Shown: piece after piece, positions 14,607 to 20,376 of the stretch | How the letters are laid out: the number at the start of each line of letters is the position of its first letter | Position numbering within the stretch: the first letter of the stretch is position 1 | Assembly (NCBI GenBank): GCA_025935515.1 | Contig: JAICVC010000017.1 | Coordinates: 1-20,376, forward strand | From: Sphingomonas sp. | GTDB taxonomy: Bacteria > Pseudomonadota > Alphaproteobacteria > Sphingomonadales > Sphingomonadaceae | Length of the DNA stretch: 20,376 bases | Direction of reading: 5' to 3' | Notes under the pieces: model-generated | What the model was told of the DNA's origin: nothing | What the model saw: the letters and a program-made list of their open reading frames with translations, nothing else | The model's database searches: none | Position numbers and translations under genes: made by a program

Positions 14607-16547
14607 ATGGCTCCGAGTCGAACAAGTCAGGAACAAACGGTCCTCGAACGGACCGATGAAGGACGGGGTAGCGCGATGGATTTCTCGACCGGCTCAGAAG
14701 TAGCGAGCGACGACGCAACGGGCACCGCAACCGGATCGAAGGCGGTCCATGCGCCAAAGTTCGACGTCAAGACCGACGCAAAGCGTGACGAACTCCTGAC
14801 TGAGTTCGGCAAGGAGACGCTGCGCGACCGCTATTTGCTCCCGGGCGAGGGCTACCAGGACCTGTTCGCGCGCGTCGCCGCGGCTTACTCGGACGACGCC
14901 GAGCATGCCCAGCGGGTCTACGACTACATCTCCAGGCTGTGGTTCATGCCGGCGACCCCGGTGCTATCCAACGGCGGCACGGGGCGGGGCCTGCCGATCA
15001 GCTGCTATCTGAACAGCGTCGACGACAGCCTCCAGGCGATCACCGAAATCTGGAACGAGAATGTCTGGCTGGCGTCCAAGGGCGGCGGCATCGGCACATA
15101 CTGGGGCCGCGTGCGCGGCATTGGCGAACCGGTCGGCCTCAACGGCAAGACCAGCGGAATCATCCCGTTCGTCCGCGTGATGGATTCGCTGACGCTGGCG
15201 ATCAGCCAAGGCTCGCTCCGCCGCGGCTCGGCCGCCTGCTACCTCGACATCTCGCACCCGGAGATCGAGGAGTTCCTCGAAATCCGCAAACCCAGCGGCG
15301 ACTTCAACCGCAAGGCCTTGAACCTGCACCACGGCGTGCTGGTCACCGACGAGTTCATGGAAGCGGTTCGCGCCGGCGCCGAGTTCGAGCTCAAGTCGCC
15401 CAAGGACGGCAGCGTCCGCGGCTCGGTCGACGCGCGTTCGCTGTTCCAGAAGCTGGTCGAGACCCGCCTCGCGACCGGCGAGCCCTACATCATTTTCATC
15501 GACCAGGTGAACCGGTCGATGCCCAAGCATCACCGCGACCTCGGACTCAAGGTCACGACGTCCAACCTCTGCTCGGAAATCACGCTGCCGACCGGCCGCG
15601 ACCACCTCGGTGCCGACCGGACCGCGGTATGCTGCCTGTCCTCGCTCAGCCTCGAAACCTGGGATGAGTGGAACAAGGACAAGCGCTTCATCGAGGACGT
15701 GATGCGTTTCCTCGACAATGTGCTCAGCGACTATATCGCCCGCGCGCCCGACGAGATGGCGCGCGCCAAGTACAGCGCCGAGCGCGAGCGCAGCGTCGGC
15801 TTAGGCGTGATGGGCTTCCACTCGTTCCTCCAGGCGCGCGGCCTGCCGTTCGAAGGAGCGATGGCCAAGAGTTGGAACCTCAAGATCTTCAAGCACATCC
15901 GCGCCCAGGTCGACCAGGCCTCGATGATGCTGGCGAAGGAGCGCGGTCCGTGCCCAGACGCCGCCGACATGGGCGTGATGGAGCGCTTCAGCTGCAAAAT
16001 GGCGATCGCACCGACGGCCTCGATCTCGATCATCGCCGGCGGCACCTCGGCATGCATCGAGCCGATCCCGGCCAACATCTACACCCACAAGACGCTGTCG
16101 GGCTCGTTCTCGATCAAGAACCCGTACCTCGAGAAATTGCTCGCTTCCAAGCATATGGATGCCCCGAACATCTGGAACTCGATCCTCGAGCATGGCGGCA
16201 GCGTCCAGCACCTCGACTTCCTGACCCAAGAAGAGAAAGACGTGTTCAAGACCAGCTTCGAGATCGACCAGCGCTGGCTGATCGAGCTCGCCGCCGACCG
16301 CACGCCCTTCATCGACCAGGCGCAGTCCTTGAACCTGTTCATCCCCGCCGACGTCGACAAGTGGGACCTGATGATGCTCCACTTCCGCGCCTGGGAGCTG
16401 GGCATCAAGTCGCTCTATTATCTCCGCTCGAAGTCGGTCCAGCGCGCCGGCTTCGCCGGCGGTGTCGAAGCCGACAACACCCCGGAGCTAAAGGAAATCC
16501 AGCTCGCGTCCTCGACCGACTACGATGAGTGCCTGGCATGCCAATAG
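14607..16547 (+). CDS. nrdA: Class I ribonucleotide reductase, large (alpha) subunit
   Basis: This 646-aa protein reduces ribonucleotides to deoxyribonucleotides with the NrdB radical subunit, in the cytoplasm. The active-site residues are visible: C133 (ISCYLNS), N320-L-C322-S-E324 (the Asn/Cys/Glu triad), the C342/C343 pair (one being the redox partner of C133), radical-relay tyrosines Y604-Y605, and a C-terminal CLAC (C642, C645) that would take electrons from thioredoxin or glutaredoxin. It is about 115 residues shorter than E. coli NrdA. The first 55 residues are low-complexity and show no ATP-cone, so dATP shut-off by that domain seems absent. ATG 14607 (AGGG 7 bases upstream) is taken as the start. 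ATG 14676 (before DFSTGSE) is a good alternative, preceded by AAGGA. Paired NrdR boxes lie upstream. Confidence 0.95.
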   Translation: MAPSRTSQEQTVLERTDEGRGSAMDFSTGSEVASDDATGTATGSKAVHAPKFDVKTDAKRDELLTEFGKETLRDRYLLPGEGYQDLFARVAAAYSDDAEHAQRVYDYISRLWFMPATPVLSNGGTGRGLPISCYLNSVDDSLQAITEIWNENVWLASKGGGIGTYWGRVRGIGEPVGLNGKTSGIIPFVRVMDSLTLAISQGSLRRGSAACYLDISHPEIEEFLEIRKPSGDFNRKALNLHHGVLVTDEFMEAVRAGAEFELKSPKDGSVRGSVDARSLFQKLVETRLATGEPYIIFIDQVNRSMPKHHRDLGLKVTTSNLCSEITLPTGRDHLGADRTAVCCLSSLSLETWDEWNKDKRFIEDVMRFLDNVLSDYIARAPDEMARAKYSAERERSVGLGVMGFHSFLQARGLPFEGAMAKSWNLKIFKHIRAQVDQASMMLAKERGPCPDAADMGVMERFSCKMAIAPTASISIIAGGTSACIEPIPANIYTHKTLSGSFSIKNPYLEKLLASKHMDAPNIWNSILEHGGSVQHLDFLTQEEKDVFKTSFEIDQRWLIELAADRTPFIDQAQSLNLFIPADVDKWDLMMLHFRAWELGIKSLYYLRSKSVQRAGFAGGVEADNTPELKEIQLASSTDYDECLACQ

Positions 16548-16560
16548 GCGGCGACCTCAA

Positions 16561-16593
16561 AGCCTCCCCCCTCGTGGGGGAGGTTGGTGGCAA
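16561..16593. repeat. Palindromic GC-rich repeat, single unit
   Basis: CCTCCCCC (16563-16570) and GGGGGAGG (16576-16583) form a perfect 8-bp hairpin with loop CTCGT, followed by TTGGTGG. The same unit occurs twice, inverted, at 19441-19542. It sits 14 bases after the nrdA stop and could stabilise the nrdA mRNA end or attenuate read-through. There is no T-tract. Confidence 0.75.
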
Positions 16594-16597
16594 TCCA

Positions 16598-16723
16598 ATG
16601 AAGCGTCCGAACCTTCGCAAATACGCAAAGCGCGCGGGGCTTATCGTGCTCGCCCTCGTTGCGCTCGACCTCGCCGCCAGCGCCGCGGCGATGGTGTTTG
16701 GGATGGAGTATCTGAAACGATGA
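16598..16723 (+). CDS. 41-aa single-helix membrane protein
   Basis: The predicted protein has a basic N-terminus (MKRPNLRKYAKR) and one membrane helix (about residues 13-36), with a short EYLKR tail. Its TGA overlaps the ATG of the following peptidase (ATGA at 16720-16723), which supports real translation and coupling. The frame is open further upstream (GTG 16529, ATG 16538), but that stretch is translated repeat sequence, so ATG 16598 is preferred. No strong ribosome binding site is present. The nearest purine run belongs to the repeat about 14 bases away. Family unknown. Confidence 0.55.
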   Translation: MKRPNLRKYAKRAGLIVLALVALDLAASAAAMVFGMEYLKR

Positions 16724-18969
16724 CCATCCGTTCGGCGGTCAGCCTCGCGGCGCTCGCGCTGGCGCTTGTCTCCGCTCCTGCCGCCGCGCAGCCGGGGGCG
16801 CCGAGCCAGGCGATGGAAAAGACTTTCGATTCCATGATCAGCACCGCCGACCAGCTCGGCTGGCTCGAGACGATGTCGTCGGCCCCCAACCATGTCGGTG
16901 CGCCGCACAACAAGGCCAATGCCGACATGGAGCTGGCGCTGTTCCGGCAATGGGGCTGGGACGCGCATATCGAGCGCTTCGACGTCCTCTACCCGACGCC
17001 GATCTGGACCACCCTCGAGCTGGTGACGCCCGAACGCGTGACGCTTGGGGGGCAGGAGCCGGCGATCCCGCAGGACCCGAGCTCGTCGCGCACCGCCGAC
17101 GCGCTTCCGCCCTATGTCGCCTACCAGGGCGACGGCGACGTCACCGCGCCGGTGGTCTACGCCAATTACGGCATGCCCGACGATTATGACGCGCTCGAGC
17201 AGCGCGGAATCTCGGTCAAGGGCAAGATCGTGCTCGCCCGCTATGGCGGCGGCTGGCGCGGGCTCAAGCCCAAGCTCGCGGAGGAGCATGGCGCGATCGG
17301 CTGCCTGATTTACTCCGACCCGGCGGACGACAGCTACGCCGAGGCCGACGTCTATCCGCGCGGCGGGGGACGGCCCGAAGGCGGCGTCCAGCGCGGCTCG
17401 GTCGCCGACATGCCGACCTATCCCGGCGATCCGCTGACGCCCGGCGTTGGCGCGACTCCGGGCGCGAAGCGCCTGACCCGCGCGCAGGCCGTCACCATTC
17501 TCAAGATCCCGACGCTGCCGATTTCCTACCGCGACGCGACCCGCATCATTTCGGCGCTGCAGGGGCCGCTGGTCACCGGCCGCCAGCGCGGCGGACTGCC
17601 GATGGCCTATCACTGGGGCGGCACCGACACGGTCAGGGTCCATCTCGCGGTCAAGTCCGACTGGTCGCTCAAGCCGATCTACAACGTCATCGCGACGCTG
17701 CGCGGAAGCACGCGGCCCGACGAATGGATCGTCCGCGGCAACCACCGCGACGGCTGGGTGTTCGGGGCCTCCGACCCGCTTACCGGCCAGGTCGCGCTGA
17801 TGAGCGAAGCGAAGGCGCTCGGCGCATTGTACCGTCAGGGCTGGCAGCCAGCGCGGACAATCGTCTACGCGAGCTGGGACGGCGAGGAGCCGGGGCTGCT
17901 CGGCTCGACCGAATGGGCCGAGGCGCACGCCGATGAACTCAAGCGCAAGGCGCTCATCTACATCAACACCGACGGCAACGGTCGCGGCTTCCTCGGCGCG
18001 TCAGGCAGCCACGAGCTGCAGCATTTCGTCAACCAGGCGGCGAACGACGTACTCGACCCGAAGACCAAGGTTCCGACGGCCCGGCGCGGCCGCGCCGCGA
18101 TCCTCGCCGCCGGCTATGCCGACAAGGACAGTGTCCGCGAGGACGAGTTCGAGGCGGCGAAGGCGGGCGGCGATTTCCCCTTGAGCGCGCTCGGCTCGGG
18201 TTCCGACTATACCGCCTTCCTGCAGCACCTCGGGATCGCCTCGCTCCACCTCGGCTTCGGCGGCGAGGACGAGTCCAACGGCAGCTATCATTCGATCTAC
18301 GACAGCTTCTACCACGTCACCCATTTCGACGATCCGGGCCTGCAATATGGCGCGGCGCTGTCGAAGCTGGTCGGCCGGGTGGTCCTGCGCGCCGCCGACG
18401 CTCCGCGCGTCCCCGCCCGCTACGGCGACTTCGCCAATGCCGTTTCGCGCTACATGGCCGACATCAAGAAGCTCGCCGCCGACCAGCGCGAGAAGGACCG
18501 CACGCTCGCCGACCTCCGCCGCGAGGGCGACTTCGCCCTGGCCGCCAGCCCACGCGATCCGATCGTCGCCCCGCGCGACCAGGGCATTACCCCGCTGATC
18601 GACATGCTGCCGCTGGAGAATGCGGTCGACCATCTGAAGCGCGCAGCCTCGGCCGCCGACGCCGTGCTCAGCCGCGAGGAGAACCTCCCAGCCGCGACCC
18701 AGGCGCGGATCAACGCTTCGCTCGCCCGCATCGACCAGCTGCTGATCGACCCCGCGGGCCTGCCCGGCCGGCCGTGGTTCAAGAACCTCGTCTACGCGCC
18801 CGGCACGCTGACGGGCTACGGCGCCAAGACTCTGCCCGGCGTGCGCGAGGCGATCGAGCAGCGCCGCTGGGACGATGCGCGCGCCTATGTCGTCAAGACC
18901 GCCAAAGTGATCGAGGATTACGCCAACCGCCTCGACCAGGCCGCGGCCATGGGGCGGCCGCCGGCATGA
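16720..18969 (+). CDS. Exported PSMA-like M28 metallopeptidase (glutamate carboxypeptidase II / transferrin-receptor fold)
   Basis: This 749-aa protein has a signal peptide (MTIRSAVSLAALALALVSAPAAA, cut near residue 23). It shows the three-part layout of the glutamate carboxypeptidase II group: a PA domain (about 120-280), an M28 peptidase domain (about 310-545), and a C-terminal helical dimerisation domain (about 600-740). The zinc ligands are all present in the family order: H342 (NHRDGW), bridging D352 (SDPLTG), catalytic E389 with ligand E390 (DGEEPGLLGS), D418 (NTDGNGRG), and H524 (GSYHSIYD). It should cleave small acidic or other peptides in the periplasm; specificity is inferred only from the family. 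ATG 16720 overlaps the stop of the 41-aa gene. The open frame reaching back to 16525 is repeat and overlap, not signal peptide. Confidence 0.93.
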   Translation: MTIRSAVSLAALALALVSAPAAAQPGAPSQAMEKTFDSMISTADQLGWLETMSSAPNHVGAPHNKANADMELALFRQWGWDAHIERFDVLYPTPIWTTLELVTPERVTLGGQEPAIPQDPSSSRTADALPPYVAYQGDGDVTAPVVYANYGMPDDYDALEQRGISVKGKIVLARYGGGWRGLKPKLAEEHGAIGCLIYSDPADDSYAEADVYPRGGGRPEGGVQRGSVADMPTYPGDPLTPGVGATPGAKRLTRAQAVTILKIPTLPISYRDATRIISALQGPLVTGRQRGGLPMAYHWGGTDTVRVHLAVKSDWSLKPIYNVIATLRGSTRPDEWIVRGNHRDGWVFGASDPLTGQVALMSEAKALGALYRQGWQPARTIVYASWDGEEPGLLGSTEWAEAHADELKRKALIYINTDGNGRGFLGASGSHELQHFVNQAANDVLDPKTKVPTARRGRAAILAAGYADKDSVREDEFEAAKAGGDFPLSALGSGSDYTAFLQHLGIASLHLGFGGEDESNGSYHSIYDSFYHVTHFDDPGLQYGAALSKLVGRVVLRAADAPRVPARYGDFANAVSRYMADIKKLAADQREKDRTLADLRREGDFALAASPRDPIVAPRDQGITPLIDMLPLENAVDHLKRAASAADAVLSREENLPAATQARINASLARIDQLLIDPAGLPGRPWFKNLVYAPGTLTGYGAKTLPGVREAIEQRRWDDARAYVVKTAKVIEDYANRLDQAAAMGRPPA

Positions 18970-19196
18970 TCGGCCACCTCTCCACCGGCCGCATGGTCGA
19001 GCTAGCAATCGCAGTGCTGCTGCTCGTCGCGGGCGTCTATTTCTATCGCCGTCGCGACAAGTCGGACAGCTACGGCAGCCAGGGCGCGGTGATCATGTTC
19101 GTCATCGCCGCGATCATGGGTACGCATGCGCTCGGCGGCTTCGACTACCGCCCGAGCAAGGCCGAGGCCGAGATGATGAAGGAGCGGGCGCGATGA
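18966..19196 (+). CDS. Small two-helix membrane protein
   Basis: This 76-aa protein has two membrane helices (about residues 10-27 and 39-57) joined by a basic, polar loop (YRRRDKSDSYG) and a charged C-terminus (KAEAEMMKERAR). The loop charge places both ends on the outer side if the positive-inside rule holds. ATG 18966 overlaps the peptidase stop codon, and its own TGA overlaps the next ATG, so it sits inside a coupled chain. The frame is open further back inside the peptidase gene but without membrane character. No family is recognised. Confidence 0.75.
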   Translation: MIGHLSTGRMVELAIAVLLLVAGVYFYRRRDKSDSYGSQGAVIMFVIAAIMGTHALGGFDYRPSKAEAEMMKERAR

Positions 19197-19414
19197 GCGC
19201 GTTCGTCGCCATCGGCGTGATCGCAGTGCTCGCCGGCCTCGCGATCGTCATCACCGCGATCCGCAACCGCGGCGGCGGCGGCGACCCCAAGGCCAATGCG
19301 ATGCTGATCGGCGGCACCATGCTCGCGGCCTTCGGGCTGGTCATCGCCGGCTTCGTCATCGTCTACCAGCGCAGCGCCCCACTCGCGCTCAACGCTGCGG
19401 TGCCGGCGCCATGA
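19193..19414 (+). CDS. Small two-helix membrane protein
   Basis: This 73-aa protein has two membrane helices (about residues 4-23 and 36-57) separated by a short Arg/Gly-rich loop (IRNRGGGGDPKAN) and ends with an Ala/Pro-rich tail. It starts in the stop codon of the previous small gene and ends in the start codon of the next lipoprotein gene. It resembles its neighbour in layout but not in sequence, so a recent duplication is not supported. The two may form a complex; this is inference from coupling alone. Confidence 0.72.
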   Translation: MSAFVAIGVIAVLAGLAIVITAIRNRGGGGDPKANAMLIGGTMLAAFGLVIAGFVIVYQRSAPLALNAAVPAP

Positions 19415-19869
19415 GGCATTTCACAGCGGCGCGCGACCAGGCCCTCCCCCTCGTGGGGAGGGTTGGGTGGGGGCGAACAAGGATTCTTCTCCGCCGCGGA
19501 CGCGGCCGGCCCCCCACCAACCTCCCCGACAAGGGGGGAGGCTTAACGCGGCTGCGGAAGGCGGCATTGGGCCTCACCCTCGCGCTCCCACTCACCGCCT
19601 GCGCCGCCACCCAAGCATCGGACGCCGTCGCGCCCACCGCGCCGGGCTTCCTCCTCGGCCTGTGGCACGGCTTCATCTTCCCGGTCGCCTGGATCGTCTC
19701 GCTGTTCGTCAGCAAGGTCGCGGTCTACGCAGTGCCCAACAACGGCGGCTGGTACGATTTCGGCTATTTCCTCGGCATCGTCGTGTTCGGCGTCGGCGCC
19801 AAGAAAGGCGGCGAGCGCGTCGTCTACCGCGACCGCGTCATCGATACGACTGCGCGCAGGATCGACTGA
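19411..19869 (+). CDS. Predicted lipoprotein with repeat-derived N-terminal extension
   Basis: The 152-aa frame starts at ATG 19411, overlapping the stop of the preceding gene (ATGA). Its first part (residues about 11-46) is translated palindromic repeat. A normal lipoprotein signal follows: RLRKAALGLTLALPLTAC, with lipobox LTAC and C64. The remaining 88 residues contain two hydrophobic stretches (about 77-98 and 117-130) and the pattern NNGGWYDFGYFLG, then a charged tail. I recognise no function. Without the repeat the protein would have an ordinary signal peptide directly after the first codons, so the element appears to have entered the gene without breaking the frame. The only later in-frame start near the signal is TTG 19567, which would remove the basic n-region. 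Export despite the long extension is uncertain. Confidence 0.68.
   Translation: MRHFTAARDQALPLVGRVGWGRTRILLRRGRGRPPTNLPDKGGGLTRLRKAALGLTLALPLTACAATQASDAVAPTAPGFLLGLWHGFIFPVAWIVSLFVSKVAVYAVPNNGGWYDFGYFLGIVVFGVGAKKGGERVVYRDRVIDTTARRID
19441..19542. repeat. Inverted pair of GC-rich palindromic units inside a coding region
   Basis: Unit 1 has CCCTCCCC (19442-19449) and GGGGAGGG (19455-19462) as an 8-bp hairpin, followed by TTGGGTGGGGGC. Unit 2 (19509-19542) is its inverted counterpart: GCCCCCCACCAA, then CCTCCCC (19521-19527) and GGGGAGG (19535-19541). The two units can also pair with each other across about 35 bases. The same unit stands alone at 16561-16593. It is the type of interspersed palindrome common in sphingomonad and related genomes. 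Confidence 0.8.
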
Positions 19870-19912
19870 TGCTGAGCAGCCTCACCACTGCCGCGGAGCG
19901 GCAATCAGTATC

Positions 19913-19996
19913 TCACGCGGAGCCGCGGAGAGCGGGAAGTAGCACCAGCGCCGATCCCGCGCGAAACTGCCTCCGCGACTCCGCGTCTCCGCGTGA
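19913..19996. repeat. Long palindromic repeat upstream of nrdB
   Basis: TCACGCGGAG (19913-19922) pairs with CTCCGCGTGA (19987-19996). After one mismatch, CGCGGAG (19924-19930) pairs with CTCCGCG (19979-19985). An inner GCGGGA (19932-19937) / TCCCGC (19955-19960) adds a third stem. The 'CTCCGCGTCTCCGCGTGAA' style end is a familiar interspersed repeat. It ends 12 bases before the nrdB ribosome binding site and fills most of the 152-bp gap. Confidence 0.78.
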
Positions 19997-20021
19997 ACAA
20001 ATTTCCAAAGGAGCGTAACCA

Positions 20022-20376
20022 ATGCCACTCCTCGAAGCCCGCAAGCAGTACAAGCCGTTCGAATACCCGTGGGCGTTCGAATATTGGAAGCGCCAGCAGC
20101 AGATCCACTGGATGCCCGAGGAAGTGCCGCTGGGCGAGGACTGCCGCGACTGGGCGCAGAAGCTCGACCAGACCGAGCGCAACCTGCTGACCCAGATCTT
20201 CCGCTTCTTCACCCAGGCCGACGTCGAGGTGCAGGATTGCTACCACGACAAATATGGCCGGGTGTTCAAGCCGACCGAGATCAAGATGATGCTGACCGCG
20301 TTCAGCAACATGGAGACGGTGCACATCGCCGCCTACAGCCATCTGCTCGACACGATCGGCATGCCCGAAACCGAAT
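20022..20376 (+). CDS. nrdB: Class Ia ribonucleotide reductase, small (beta) subunit, N-terminal part
   Basis: The first 118 residues are present; the gene runs off the window. The protein supplies the tyrosyl radical to NrdA. Visible metal ligands are D67 (FFTQADVEVQ), E98 and H101 (NMETVH), and the radical tyrosine Y105 stands four residues after the histidine, as Y122 does after H118 in E. coli. The remaining ligands lie beyond the end. There is no ATP-cone at the N-terminus, so this subunit does not obviously replace the one missing from NrdA. ATG 20022 follows AAGGAG (20008-20013) with ideal spacing. Five genes separate it from nrdA. Confidence 0.95.
   Translation, partial: MPLLEARKQYKPFEYPWAFEYWKRQQQIHWMPEEVPLGEDCRDWAQKLDQTERNLLTQIFRFFTQADVEVQDCYHDKYGRVFKPTEIKMMLTAFSNMETVHIAAYSHLLDTIGMPETE

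Noticed and set aside
14310..14636. N-terminal extension of the M28 peptidase frame up to 14636
   Set aside because: It covers the NrdR boxes and the nrdA start. The signal peptide and GGAGG ribosome binding site place the start at 14309.
16405..17928. 507-aa open frame antisense to the end of nrdA and the PSMA-like gene
   Set aside because: It is very Arg-rich with no domain and crosses a gene boundary, while the plus strand has two well-supported genes there.

Overview
The window looks like chromosomal DNA from a GC-rich alphaproteobacterium, most likely a sphingomonad (Sphingomonas or a close relative). This rests on an evenly high GC content, dense packing with many ATGA start/stop overlaps, a PEPxxWA-type C-terminal sorting signal, a DUF2171 protein, an ABC auxiliary lipoprotein next to an Mce/Mla transporter, and several palindromic intergenic repeats of the kind common in these genomes. 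The assignment is by recognition of families, not by a database search. No tRNA, rRNA, CRISPR array, transposase or phage gene is visible.

Layout. (1) 1-2610, plus strand: the end of an Mla-type lipid ABC transporter operon (permease C-terminus, ATPase, Mce-domain protein, auxiliary lipoprotein), with each gene overlapping the next by a few bases. It ends at a palindromic repeat (2617-2683) that separates it from convergent pepN. (2) 2686-5316, minus strand: aminopeptidase N. (3) 5464-8593, plus strand: small accessory genes, namely a DUF2171 protein behind a candidate general-stress (EcfG-type) promoter, an NTF2-like protein, a lipoprotein, a one-helix membrane protein, a TRIC/UPF0126 membrane protein and a histidine-rich multi-pass membrane protein. 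(4) 8600-10264, minus strand: an outer-membrane 'transporter'-type protein, a PilZ protein and a small secreted protein. (5) 10438-11106, plus strand: a PEP-CTERM protein. (6) 11134-12045, minus strand: an L,D-transpeptidase behind a second, minimal PilZ protein. (7) 12181-12627, plus strand: a YcnI-like copper-binding protein. Its stop codon shares a CTAG with the stop of the convergent M28 peptidase at 12624-14309.

(8) 14310-20376, plus strand: a class Ia ribonucleotide reductase locus. A 297-bp upstream region carries two NrdR-box-like sites 31 bp apart. nrdA follows, and then a chain of overlapping genes: a 41-aa one-helix protein, a PSMA-like M28 peptidase, two small two-helix membrane proteins and a lipoprotein. 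The start of nrdB comes last and runs off the window. Palindromic repeats sit after nrdA, inside the N-terminal coding part of the lipoprotein, and just before nrdB.

The main points of interest are the NrdR-controlled nrdA/nrdB pair split by envelope genes, a NrdA without a visible ATP-cone, palindromic repeats translated in frame as the N-terminus of a lipoprotein, the candidate EcfG promoter before DUF2171, and the palindromic CTAG stop shared by two convergent genes. I did not find a convincing wholly new defence or mobile system.
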